The notes under the pieces: generated by a model | The model's input: the letters and a program-made list of their open reading frames with translations, nothing else | Databases searched by the model: none | Told to the model about the DNA's origin: nothing | Made by a program: the position numbers and the translations under genes | Assembly (NCBI RefSeq): GCF_030811595.1 | Contig: NZ_JAUSRB010000002.1 | Location: 3,906,001-3,970,000 of the forward strand | DNA length: 64,000 bases | Direction of reading: 5' to 3' | From: Streptosporangium brasiliense | GTDB lineage: Bacteria; Actinomycetota; Actinomycetes; Streptosporangiales; Streptosporangiaceae | In this document: positions 1 through 7,931 of the stretch, one piece after another | How the letters are laid out: each line of letters starts with the position of its first letter | Position numbering within the stretch: the first letter of the stretch is position 1

Positions 1-355
1 GAAGTCGTCTTCCCCCACCTCGTCCCTCCTCATATCGCCTGTCCCGCACCGGATCGTGTCCGTTTGATTACACGGATCAGTGCTGGTTGGCCAAAGATGA
101 CTCACCTGGGCCGATGGGTCAACGGAGGGGAGACCAAGATCAGGATGCGCCTTCTCCCAAGTAGGTTGAAAGAAGCAGTCCGCTGGTGGACGATCCTTAG
201 CCGATGGCTCTATTCGCGCGTTCCTGGTGAGCCAAAGTTGGTCCATCATTCTCGGTAGGCACAGTGCGACAACTAAATCACACTGAGTCAGCGGGAGAGG
301 ACCGGTCGGGACTAGTGTGCCAGCCAGCCCAGCTGGCCGCGAGAGAGGGGCCGGT
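1..355. other. Intergenic / upstream region, no supported gene
   Basis: The stretch before the first supported start codon is less GC-rich than the genes around it. It contains a 64-codon open frame (64..258) with no ribosome site and no recognisable composition, so I do not call it. It probably holds the promoter of the XRE/TPR gene; the AT-richer patch near 265-290 is the most promoter-like part, but I cannot name -35 or -10 boxes with confidence. Confidence 0.4.
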
Positions 356-1918
356 ATGTCCGGCAGGCAGCACAGGGAGACGGAGTTGGCGCGGCAGATC
401 CGGGCCAGAGGTCTGGCGGCGGGGCGCGAGCCGGCTCAGATCGCCGAGGAGATCCACGACAGGTGCGGTCCCCAGTTCGGGACCACGCGGATCAAGGGTC
501 ATCGCCTCGCGCACGGTGTCGCTCTCGCCGACGTGATCGAACAGATACGGGCGCTGTTCGAACGCGACGGCAAGTCGGCGCCGGGTATCGGAGAGACGCT
601 CCTGTCCGCCTATGAGAGCGGGCTGAAGCGTCCGGGGCCCGAATACCTCCACTACCTGTGTTCCGCCTACCGGGTCGAGCCGGCCTCCCTCGGATACGAC
701 GGTCCGTGCATCTGCGGCCACGGCCACAAGATGCCCGGCACCGGCCGAGGTGATCTCCAGGATGGAAGACCCGACACTTCCCCTGGTCCGCGCGAGCTGT
801 CGATCAAGCCGACCGGTGGCGACCCTTCCGCGGACGGGGGCGAGGAGGACGAGAACGTGCTACGGAGGACGCTTTTGCAGCTCCTGGCCGGCACCGGCGT
901 GGCGCTGGACGGACAGGTGCTTGGATCTGTGGAGAACATCCGCAGGAGGATGGACGAGACCCTGGTTTCGGCCACCGTTTCGCCTGCGATGCTCGACCAG
1001 TGGGAGGAAGCCACCATCGGCTTCGGCCGGCAGTACATGAACACACCGCCGCTGCGGCTGCTGTGCGACGTGCTGCTGGAGTTCAGCGCCGTGCGCAAGG
1101 CCATGGAGCGGCGCCAGCCGGTGGACCTGCAGGAACGGCTGTGCCGGATGGCGGCGCAGCTCGCCGGGCTCAGCGGCATGATCATGGTGAACCTCGGCGA
1201 CCACAGGATGGCCCGGTCCTTCTTCAGGACCGGCCGGACGGCCGCCGACGACACCGGGGACCGCGCGCTCCGCGCCTGGGTCCTGGCCAGGGAGGCCCTG
1301 GTCCCGCTCTACTACGGGGATCCGCGCGAGGCCCTCAACCTCGCCAGGAAGAGCCGGGACCTGGCCGGTCAGACGCCGTGCGCCGCCCAGGCGATGGCCC
1401 CGGTCTTCGAGGCCCGCGCGCTGGCGATGATGTCGGGGGCGGGCAAGAAGGACGTGGTCGACCAGGCCAAGCGGGCGCTGTCGCGGGCCAGGGCGGCCTT
1501 CTCCCAGATGACGGCGGCCGACCAGGACGACGCGACCTTCGGCTACACCGAGCGTCAGCTCTACTTCCACCAGGGTGACGCGCTGGTGAAGCTGGGGCAG
1601 GCGATGGAGGCCGATCTCATCCTGGAGCAGGCCCTCACCAAATACGGCCCGGGAGACTGGCTCGATCCCACGATCATCAAGTTCGACCGGGCCACCTGCA
1701 AGCTCCTCGAAGGCGAGTTGGAGGAGGCGCTGGTGATAGCCAAGACGGCGCTCGCGGGGCTGGGCGAGGGCTGCCGGCCCGACATCCTCATGCAGCGCGC
1801 CCACGAGGTGGCCAGGGCGGCGGAGGCCAGGGCCCCCGGCCACCCCGCGCTCAAGGACTACCTTGAGACGTTGCGCGCCACACCGGCGGTGGACCCCGTC
1901 GCGGACGCCGCTACATGA
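356..1918 (+). CDS. XRE-like HTH regulator with C-terminal TPR-like helical region
   Basis: A 520-residue protein. I chose ATG 356 because a purine-rich ribosome site (gagagagggg, 341-350) sits just upstream; a frame-compatible start at 317 lacks one. The N-terminal 110 or so residues look like an XRE helix-turn-helix (AYESGLKRPGPEYLHYLCSA), interrupted by a helical insert, followed by a Cys/His cluster (CICGHGH). The rest is alpha-helical with TPR-like features (repeated ALARE/RALA and YTERQLYFHQGDALVKLGQA patterns), as in actinomycete regulators that pair an HTH with TPRs. The role is probably DNA-binding control answering a peptide or protein ligand; this is inferred from architecture. The stop codon overlaps the next gene in ATGA, so the GNAT is translationally coupled. 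Confidence 0.75.
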   Translation: MSGRQHRETELARQIRARGLAAGREPAQIAEEIHDRCGPQFGTTRIKGHRLAHGVALADVIEQIRALFERDGKSAPGIGETLLSAYESGLKRPGPEYLHYLCSAYRVEPASLGYDGPCICGHGHKMPGTGRGDLQDGRPDTSPGPRELSIKPTGGDPSADGGEEDENVLRRTLLQLLAGTGVALDGQVLGSVENIRRRMDETLVSATVSPAMLDQWEEATIGFGRQYMNTPPLRLLCDVLLEFSAVRKAMERRQPVDLQERLCRMAAQLAGLSGMIMVNLGDHRMARSFFRTGRTAADDTGDRALRAWVLAREALVPLYYGDPREALNLARKSRDLAGQTPCAAQAMAPVFEARALAMMSGAGKKDVVDQAKRALSRARAAFSQMTAADQDDATFGYTERQLYFHQGDALVKLGQAMEADLILEQALTKYGPGDWLDPTIIKFDRATCKLLEGELEEALVIAKTALAGLGEGCRPDILMQRAHEVARAAEARAPGHPALKDYLETLRATPAVDPVADAAT

Positions 1919-2409
1919 GGCTCCGGCGCTATCGCTGGTCCGACCTGGAGTCCGTCTGGGCACTGCATCAGATCTGTCTCGCTCAGGTAGGTCTCGCGCC
2001 GGGGGACGGCGTCTACTACGAGGACGACTTCCCGCAGATCAACGAGATCTACATCGCCGACCGGGGGGAGTTCCTGGTGGGTGAGGTCCCCGGTGGACGC
2101 GTCATCGCGATGGGCGGGCTCCGCCGTGTCGACGACCGGACGGTGGAGATGTGCCGCCTGCGGGTCCATCCGGAGTTTCAGCGGCGGGGGCTCGGCGCCC
2201 GGATGGTCGAGGCGCTGGAGAAGCGGGCGATCGAGCTGGGCTACGTGCGCCTGCGCGGGGACACCACAATGAACCAGCCGGCCGCCATCGAGCTCTACCG
2301 CAAGTATGGCTGGCGGGAGATCGGACGGGAAGAGCGCGGGGGGTGCATCGTGCTTTATGGGGAAAAAGATCTCGTTGAGGTCATGTCGCAGCTTGCTCCA
2401 TTTAAGTGA
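1915..2409 (+). CDS. GNAT family N-acetyltransferase
   Basis: A 164-residue GNAT acetyltransferase. The acetyl-CoA pyrophosphate-binding motif A is visible at residues 89-97 (QRRGLGARM), after the strand VEMCRLRVHPEF. Motif B follows in the C-terminal part (NQPAAIELYRKYGWREIG). Length and order are normal for a single-domain GNAT. The substrate cannot be read from sequence. It starts inside the stop of the XRE/TPR gene (ATGA overlap), so the two are almost certainly one transcript, and the regulator and the acetyltransferase may act in one circuit. Confidence 0.88.
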   Translation: MRLRRYRWSDLESVWALHQICLAQVGLAPGDGVYYEDDFPQINEIYIADRGEFLVGEVPGGRVIAMGGLRRVDDRTVEMCRLRVHPEFQRRGLGARMVEALEKRAIELGYVRLRGDTTMNQPAAIELYRKYGWREIGREERGGCIVLYGEKDLVEVMSQLAPFK

Positions 2410-2467
2410 CCTAAGACTGATTTAACGCTGAGCATTGCGATCCGGCGAAATGCCAGAATACTTATTC

Positions 2468-2503
2468 ATCGTACCTGTAGTCATTTCCCGTGGGGGGTAC
2501 GAT
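2468..2503 (+). promoter_or_regulatory. Inverted repeat enclosing the ribosome site and start of the 24-aa peptide gene
   Basis: An exact 8-bp inverted repeat: atcgtacc at 2468-2475 and ggtacgat at 2496-2503. The right arm covers the last G residues of the ribosome site and the first two bases of the ATG at 2502. If it folds in RNA it would bury the start signal of the small peptide and, through coupling, of the TPR gene. The repeat is seen directly; a regulatory role is inference. Confidence 0.45.
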
Positions 2504-2576
2504 GAAAAAGATCATTGTCCGTAAACCCGGCACCGCCACGTTGAGCGGGGCCGCCAGCGTCATCCACAAGGGGTGA
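2502..2576 (+). CDS. 24-residue peptide gene coupled to the TPR/NTPase-like gene
   Basis: A short open frame encoding a 24-residue peptide beginning MKKIIVRKPG and ending SVIHKG. It has a strong G-rich ribosome site (2492-2497) four bases before the ATG, and its TGA (2574-2576) overlaps the GTG of the downstream gene (GTGA). The N-terminus is basic and amphipathic; the C-terminal half is small and Ser/Ala/Gly-rich, with no Cys. It could be a RiPP-like precursor, a signalling peptide, or a leader that only couples translation. I do not recognise it as a named family. The ribosome site plus the stop-start overlap are the reasons for calling it. Confidence 0.6.
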   Translation: MKKIIVRKPGTATLSGAASVIHKG

Positions 2577-4573
2577 GGGAGCATCTCTGGCTGACCGGGT
2601 CGTTCCCCGGTGACCGCACGGATCCGTCGGCCCTCGTGGTACACGGGCACCGGCGGTCGCGGGGCCCCTACACGGTCGGCGGCGCGATCCTGCGCGAGGT
2701 CGTCCCCGAGGTCCTGGAGAGGGCTCCGGCGCAGGTCGCGGCCCACGACATCGAGATCCGCAGCGTGGCCCCCGATCTCCGGGATCGGGTGGCCGCGCGA
2801 CGGCAGGGCGTGGACGCGCACATCGATGACGACGAGCGGATTCTCGTGCCCGCGCCCCGTCGCACCCTGCGGCTCGCCAACGGGGTGGCGGAGTTCCTCA
2901 GCGCCTGCCTGCGCGGGTCCCGCACGCTGGTCGTGACGGACGTCCACGAGGCCGACCCGACCGACCTCGAACTGCTCGCGGTGCTGGTCAGGCGGTTGGA
3001 TCCCGCGCTGCTGACGATGGTGCTCTGTTCGGGACAGGCGCCACCGCCCTGGTTCCGCGGCCGGGTGGCGGGCTCCGGCGGACCGGTGCCCGCCCGGGTG
3101 TCCGCGGGCCCGGACGGGATGCCGCCGGATGCCGTCGCCGCCGCCCACGTGGCCTCCGAGTGCACCGACGAGTGGTCGCGGGCCGCCTACGAGGCGCTGG
3201 ACCCGGCGGAGCGGGCCCTGCTGCACGACCTGCGGGCCGACGAGCTGGAGGCCGCGGGTGAGTTCTCCGCGCGCCTGGGCGCCGTCCCCTTCCACCGTGA
3301 GCACGGCTCCGACCCCCGCGGACGCGGGGCCGGGGCGCTCTGGACCGCCGTCGACCACTGTGTCAGGGAGGGTTTCCTGGACGCGGTGGCCGAGCTGGGG
3401 CGGCGCGGATCGCGGCTGGCCGAGCCCGGCTCGGACCTGTGGTGGCGCTTCATCCAGCGTACGGCCACCGCCCTGGGGGCCCTGTCCCGCCAGGAGGAGG
3501 CCCGTGACCTCTACGAGCGTGCCCGCCGCGGCAGCCAGGACCCCGCGGTGCACGCGGCCTCGGCCTACGGCACGGCCATGCTCGACGCCCGCCATCCCGA
3601 CCCGGCCCAGCGGGACCTGGGGCGCGCGACGGGCTGGATCAACCAGGCCGTCGCCATCTCCACCCTGCTGCCCGACCGGGGTGAGCGGGCCTTCAAGCTG
3701 GGGTTCGACCGCAACGGCCAGGCTCTCGTCGAGACGCGCCTGGGCCGGCCGCGTCAGGCGCTGGCACTGGTCGAGTCGGCCATCGAGCTGGCACAGGAGG
3801 ATCTGCCGCCGGGACGGCACCCGGTGCACCGGATGGTGCTGCACGCCAACCGCGGCCGACTCCTGGCGGAGCTGGGCCGTGCCAAGGAGGCGCTGGAGGA
3901 GTACTCGGCGGCGATCGCCCTCGACCCGTTCTTCGCCGACCACTACCTGGAGCGGGGCAACCTCCTGTTCCGGCTCGGGCTGACCGATGAGGCGCTGGCC
4001 GACTACGAGGCCGCCATCCGGGTGAGCCCGCCCCTGCCCGAGGCGTACTACAACCGGGCCGAGCTCCGGCTCGCGCTGGGGGACCTGGAGGGAGGTCGGG
4101 CCGACCTCGACCACGTGCTGGAGCTGGACCCGGACTACCTGGACGCCTACATCAACCGGGCGGGCGTGCGGGCGGTGCTCGGACTGGAGGCCGAGGCGCG
4201 GGCCGACGTCGCGGCCGGGCTGGCGCTCATGCCGGGCAATCCCCACCTGCTGACCGTGAAGGGGCAGCTCGACACCGCGTCCGGGCGGTTCGAGGAGGCC
4301 GCGCGGGCCTTCGACACCGCCCTGGAGAGCGCCCCCGCCCTCGGCGCCGCCTGGGCCAACCGGGGCATCCTCCGCTACGAGACCGGTGATGCCGAGGGCG
4401 CGGTGACCGATCTGTCCAGGGCCATCGAGATCGAGGAGAGCCCGGAGCTGTACTTCAACCGGGCGACCGCCCTCCAGGCCCTGGGCAGGGAACAGGCGGC
4501 GCAGGAGGATCTGCGCCATGCCCTCGACCTCGACCCCGACGACCCGGCCATCCGTGAGGCCCTCGGGCTCTAA
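2573..4573 (+). CDS. TPR-repeat protein with N-terminal NTPase-like region
   Basis: A 666-residue protein starting at GTG 2573. Roughly residues 1-210 look like the later part of a STAND/AAA-type NTPase fold (TLVVTDVHEADPTDLELLAVL resembles a Walker-B/sensor strand), but no clear P-loop GxxxxGK is present, so the domain may be degenerate or lack nucleotide binding. From about residue 270 onward there are at least eight tetratricopeptide repeats (for example EYSAAIALDPFFADHYLERG, DYEAAIRVSPPLPEAYYNRA, DLDHVLELDPDYLDAYINRA). TPRs bind peptides or proteins, so the adjacent 24-aa peptide is an obvious candidate partner. No signal peptide; likely cytoplasmic. Function unknown. Confidence 0.75.
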   Translation: MREHLWLTGSFPGDRTDPSALVVHGHRRSRGPYTVGGAILREVVPEVLERAPAQVAAHDIEIRSVAPDLRDRVAARRQGVDAHIDDDERILVPAPRRTLRLANGVAEFLSACLRGSRTLVVTDVHEADPTDLELLAVLVRRLDPALLTMVLCSGQAPPPWFRGRVAGSGGPVPARVSAGPDGMPPDAVAAAHVASECTDEWSRAAYEALDPAERALLHDLRADELEAAGEFSARLGAVPFHREHGSDPRGRGAGALWTAVDHCVREGFLDAVAELGRRGSRLAEPGSDLWWRFIQRTATALGALSRQEEARDLYERARRGSQDPAVHAASAYGTAMLDARHPDPAQRDLGRATGWINQAVAISTLLPDRGERAFKLGFDRNGQALVETRLGRPRQALALVESAIELAQEDLPPGRHPVHRMVLHANRGRLLAELGRAKEALEEYSAAIALDPFFADHYLERGNLLFRLGLTDEALADYEAAIRVSPPLPEAYYNRAELRLALGDLEGGRADLDHVLELDPDYLDAYINRAGVRAVLGLEAEARADVAAGLALMPGNPHLLTVKGQLDTASGRFEEAARAFDTALESAPALGAAWANRGILRYETGDAEGAVTDLSRAIEIEESPELYFNRATALQALGREQAAQEDLRHALDLDPDDPAIREALGL

Positions 4574-5114
4574 ACGGGAAGACCCGGACGTGGCCGGGGT
4601 CCACGCTGAGCCGTGCCGCTTGGGTGGGAGGGGGTGGGGTGGGGTGGCTTGGGTGAGGTGAGGCGGGGTGAGGTGGCTTGGGCGGGGAGAGACTGGGGCG
4701 AGGTGGACAGAAACCCCACTGGAGGAGAGGTCAGCCCCTCCGAGGTGAGCTTTTCTCCTCCCGATGAATCGCAGGTGTTGATTTTTACCCTAAGTAAGGA
4801 TTTATCCACACCTTCCCCGTTTGGGGTGAGGATCCTCTCCCGGAGGGAGTGCTGTCTTCTCTCCGGGTGGATATGTCTTGCACCGGGGCGGAAGTCCCGT
4901 CGGCACCCGCCGTCGTAGCCGCCGCAGGCGCTGAGGGGGAGCAGGGCCGGTGCGGTCGCCGACGTCGCACATATGTCTACCCCAGTGACGGGGCCCGGCC
5001 GGCGCGTCATTTGTCGATCCGCTCCACAGGGAGAGCGCCGTAGCCCCTTCCTGTGGAGGACATCGGTCAATTCCCCCTTGTGAGCGCGGGCGGCACGCGG
5101 TGAGGCCTGCCGCG
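4574..5114. other. Non-coding stretch with G-rich tract and one DnaA-box-like site
   Basis: About 540 bases between the TPR gene and the convergent MmyB-type gene. At 4618-4700 the + strand is an imperfect run of GGTGGG/GGTGAGG words that could form G-quadruplexes. At 4785-4805 there is an AT-rich patch followed by ttatccaca (4802-4810), an exact DnaA-box match, but as a single copy it is not evidence of an origin. Open frames here on either strand have no ribosome sites and unusual composition; I see no gene. Confidence 0.5.
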
Positions 5115-5990
5115 TCAGCGGTGAGCCGCTTGCAGCGCGTGGCCGAGGGCTTCCCGGCCGGACGGCGTCACGTCCCCGCCGAGCAGGACCAGGGCCCGCT
5201 CGGCGGCGCCGGCGGGCTCGACGTCAATGGTGACCAGCTGCTGGCCGGGAGCGCTGTTGACGTCGAACACCTCGCAGGTGAGGATCAGGTCGCCGGCCTC
5301 GCGGTGGCGGAGGGGCATGGCCGCGTGCGGTACGGGGGACACGTCGTGCCGCGCCCATAATCGGCGGAAATCCGCGCTCTGGGAGGAGAGCTCGTCGACC
5401 AGCTCGGTCAGCTGAGGATCGTCGAGGTCCGCCCCTGCGGCGGCGCGCAGGTGCGCCACCTTGGAGCGGGCGACCTGCTCCCAGTCCAGGCCGAACTCAC
5501 GGTAGAACTCGTGCGCGGCGGGGGCCAGAAAGACCATCCGCAGTAGGTTGTCCGCGTGCTCCCACCCCTCGTAGAGGGCGGTGGCCAGCGGGTTCGCGGC
5601 CAGCACGTCCATCCGGCGGCTGATCACCAGCGCCGGGGTGTACGGCCAGCTCCAGATCAGCCGCAGCAGGTCCGGGCTGACCCGTTCCGCCCCGTCGGCC
5701 GTCCTGCGCCGTGGCCCGGGATGAGCGAGTCCGTGCAGGTGCGCCGCGGCGTCGGGGTCGAGGTCCAGCGCCCGTGCCAGGGCGTCGAGCACCTGCTCGG
5801 ACGGATGGCGTTCGCGCCCCTGCTCCAGACGGATGTAGTAGTCGGTGCTGACCCCGGCGAACATCGCCACCTCCTCCCGGCGCAGTCCCGGAGTCCGGCG
5901 GAGACCGGAGTGCGGCAGTCCTACCTGCTCGGGGGCGGTGACCTCGCGTCGAGCGCGCAGGAACTCACCCAGAAGATTGTGATTGTCCAT
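5115..5990 (-). CDS. MmyB-type XRE transcriptional regulator
   Basis: A 291-residue regulator. Residues about 8-80 hold an XRE helix-turn-helix with the wording typical of the MmyB group (LRRTPGLRREEVAMFAGVS, then DYYIRLEQGRERHPSEQVL). Residues about 105-280 form the MmyB-like ligand-binding domain (SWPYTPALVISRRMDVLAAN), a PAS-like pocket reported to bind fatty-acid-type ligands in relatives. The likely role is a repressor or activator of a neighbouring or divergent gene. A direct repeat over and just upstream of its start (5991-6033) is a candidate self-binding site. Downstream it converges on the non-coding G-rich region. Confidence 0.88.
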   Translation of the reverse strand: MDNHNLLGEFLRARREVTAPEQVGLPHSGLRRTPGLRREEVAMFAGVSTDYYIRLEQGRERHPSEQVLDALARALDLDPDAAAHLHGLAHPGPRRRTADGAERVSPDLLRLIWSWPYTPALVISRRMDVLAANPLATALYEGWEHADNLLRMVFLAPAAHEFYREFGLDWEQVARSKVAHLRAAAGADLDDPQLTELVDELSSQSADFRRLWARHDVSPVPHAAMPLRHREAGDLILTCEVFDVNSAPGQQLVTIDVEPAGAAERALVLLGGDVTPSGREALGHALQAAHR

Positions 5991-6033
5991 TTCATCACCA
6001 TGTGAAGCGTGTGCTTGGATTCATCACTTTGTG
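5991..6033. promoter_or_regulatory. Direct repeat upstream of the MmyB-type regulator
   Basis: Two copies of ttcatcacNNtgtg, at 5991-6004 and 6020-6033, 29 bp apart, immediately upstream of the regulator's start codon. The spacing and position fit an autoregulatory operator. Only the repeat is observed; binding is inferred. Confidence 0.3.
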
Positions 6034-6333
6034 GCAGAAACCGGTTGACCAGGTGCCGTATTCCGCGGCTCCCGGGCCGGCCCCTCCAACGGAGGCGGTG
6101 ACGGCCTCGACGCGCAGCGTGCGCGCTCTTCCCCGCCCTTCCTCGCCGGCACTCCGAGGCATCCGTCGGCGGCGAGGTCCACCCCTGGGAGTGACACTCC
6201 TACCCTCCTGGAGGGCACCCCGCCTAGCGTGGGATCCAGGCACCGTGTCGGTGCGCTGCGCAGTACCGATCCGGTGCTCCACCGGCCCGGGCATCGCCCG
6301 GGACGTGACCGATCCGGTATGGAGTGATCCACC

Positions 6334-6543
6334 ATGATCAAGCTCAGGAACGCTCTCGCGGCTGGCACGATGATGGCTTTCGCCCTCATCGTGCCCGCGA
6401 CGACGCCGGCCCAGTCCGCCGGCGCCGGCACTGAGGCCGTTGTCACCGTTCAGAGTGACGGCGGCAGTGCCAACGGCGCCGCCAACGGCAGCGGCGGCTC
6501 CAACGGCGCCGTCAACAGCGGCGGCGGCTCCCACCGTCACTGA
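6334..6543 (+). CDS. Small secreted Gly/Ser/Asn-rich peptide
   Basis: A 69-residue protein. It has a basic start, a hydrophobic core (MMAFALIVPATTPAQSAGA) and a plausible signal-peptidase cleavage near residues 27-31, followed by a mature part of about 40 residues made almost only of G, S, N and A (SANGAANGSGGSNGAVNSGG) and ending in HRH. GGAG at 6321-6324 is a good ribosome site nine bases before the ATG. No family recognised; it could be a surface or matrix peptide. The 340 bases upstream (5991-6333) hold no other gene. Downstream a 20-bp unit containing its last codons and stop is duplicated in tandem. Confidence 0.6.
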   Translation: MIKLRNALAAGTMMAFALIVPATTPAQSAGAGTEAVVTVQSDGGSANGAANGSGGSNGAVNSGGGSHRH

Positions 6544-6567
6544 GAGGCTCCCACCGTCACTGAGAGG
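6528..6567 (+). repeat. Tandem 20-bp duplication across a stop codon
   Basis: ctcccaccgtcactgagagg occurs twice head-to-tail (6528-6547 and 6548-6567). The first copy contains the stop codon of the small secreted peptide, so the second is an untranslated copy of the gene's 3' end, consistent with a replication-slippage duplication. Confidence 0.9.
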
Positions 6568-6628
6568 AGAGACGCGTATGGGACCGCGGCCACGGGGCGC
6601 ACGCTGAAGCGGCCGGACGCGAGCGTGG

Positions 6629-7123
6629 TCAGCCCAGCCGGGTGATCCGGGAGACGACCTCCACCAGGTCCGGCGGTTCCAGCGGGTCGGGGAGCCCGGC
6701 CAGCTCCGCCGGGGAGAACCAGCCGGAGCCCAGAAAGGTGTCGCTCTCCTCGGCGGTGAACGCGCCGGGGGCCACCGCGGGAGTGCCCTCGAACCTCGCC
6801 AGGTAGAACCGCTCGGTCTTGGCGTAGTGGGTGCCGAGCCAGTCGAACTCCCGGGGCACCGGCACCCAGAGGTCCAGCACCGCCTCGCCCGGCAGCCCGG
6901 TCTCCTCGGTCAGCTCCCGCCGCGCCGCCTCCAGGGGCGTCTCACCCGGATCCATCCCGCCGCCCGGCGGTTCCCACAGGGTCCTGCCGCTGACCGGGTC
7001 ATGCCAGTGCAGCAGCAGCACGCGGCCGTCGCCGTCCACGCAGACCACCCGTGCCGCGGCCCGGTCGCTCACCGGGGAGCCGTCCGTCCGCAAGCCGTCC
7101 CCGTCCGTCTGAGAGTCGCTCAT
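6629..7123 (-). CDS. NUDIX hydrolase
   Basis: A 164-residue NUDIX protein. The full Nudix box Gx5Ex7REUxEExGU is present at residues 55-77 (G55, E61, R69-E70, E73-E74, G76), so the catalytic metal-binding glutamates are intact. The first 20 residues are polar and probably disordered. NUDIX enzymes hydrolyse nucleoside diphosphates linked to another group; this sequence does not reveal the substrate, though the MutT-like length and the wording of the box suggest a house-cleaning role. It is monocistronic as far as can be seen. Confidence 0.92.
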   Translation of the reverse strand: MSDSQTDGDGLRTDGSPVSDRAAARVVCVDGDGRVLLLHWHDPVSGRTLWEPPGGGMDPGETPLEAARRELTEETGLPGEAVLDLWVPVPREFDWLGTHYAKTERFYLARFEGTPAVAPGAFTAEESDTFLGSGWFSPAELAGLPDPLEPPDLVEVVSRITRLG

Positions 7124-7298
7124 AAGTCCGGGACGTTATCACCGTCCATCGGGTCCAATCCTTCCACAACGCCTACCGAAAAGCAGGATGACCTGCGGAG
7201 ACGTCCCCAACCTGACAGCCTTACGCGGTCAGCCGTGCCGGAGGTCCCCGCGCAGGGCCGGAGTGCTCCGGCCGTCCGCCGGCGCGGTGCCGCGCGGG

Positions 7299-7931
7299 TC
7301 AGCGTTTCATCGCGCCGTCGGCGATGGCGTCGGCGGCCTCACTGATCGCCATGCCGACGATCTCCAGGCGCCGGACCAGCTCGCGCTCCTTCAGGGTCTC
7401 GGCGCTGATCGGGTCGGAGAAGATGCGGGCCATCTCGTACTGGTACATGCGCCGGATGGTGCCGCCGACCTTCTTCGCCTCCAGCGCGTCATGGGTGATC
7501 ACCGAGGGGCGGGACGCCAGGCCGTGGACCGCGGACTCCAGGGCCTCGATGCCGACGATCACCTGGTCGAGCATGGGGGCGAAGCGCTGCTGGTCCCGGA
7601 CGCGGTAGAGATGCGACTCGCGGACGAAGTCGCGCAGGGAGTCCAGCACGTCGTCGATCGAGCGGGACAGCCGGAACAGGTCCTCGCGGTCGATCGGCGT
7701 CACCAGGGAGCCCGACAGCTCCTCCACCAGACGGGCGCGTTCGGTGTCGCCGCGGTGCTCGATGGAGCGCATCCGCTCGTGGGCGTCGGTCCGGCCCATG
7801 TCACCCCCGATCATGGCCATGGCCAGCCAGGCCCCCTGTTTGGTGGCCTCCAGCTGCCCGATCAGCGCCTCGACGAGTACGCTGTCCATGCGGCCCGCCA
7901 TCAGATCCCGCACCCGCCGCAGCCGCTTCAC
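7299..7931 (-). CDS. DUF47 (PhoU-like) protein paired with PiT transporter
   Basis: A 210-residue all-helical DUF47 protein. I set the start at GTG 7931 because the PiT stop (7928-7930) overlaps it and the family begins there; a longer open frame upstream is only the shadow of the PiT gene. Visible family features are RLSRSIDDVLDSLRDFVRE and VGGTIRRMYQYEMARIFS. DUF47 proteins resemble PhoU and are usually encoded next to PiT transporters, where they are thought to gate or regulate phosphate uptake. In this operon the order is transporter first, DUF47 second. Confidence 0.9.
   Translation of the reverse strand: MKRLRRVRDLMAGRMDSVLVEALIGQLEATKQGAWLAMAMIGGDMGRTDAHERMRSIEHRGDTERARLVEELSGSLVTPIDREDLFRLSRSIDDVLDSLRDFVRESHLYRVRDQQRFAPMLDQVIVGIEALESAVHGLASRPSVITHDALEAKKVGGTIRRMYQYEMARIFSDPISAETLKERELVRRLEIVGMAISEAADAIADGAMKR

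Noticed and set aside
64..258. 64-codon frame before the first gene
   Set aside because: No ribosome site, unusual composition, and no resemblance to a known family.
4570..5070. 166-codon minus-strand frame and 101-codon plus-strand frame in the G-rich region
   Set aside because: They read through a low-complexity G tract with no ribosome site; composition is not coding.
6578..6607. 9-codon frame after the small secreted peptide with a gagaggagag ribosome site
   Set aside because: Too short to judge; the ribosome site comes from the duplicated 20-bp unit, so it is probably chance.
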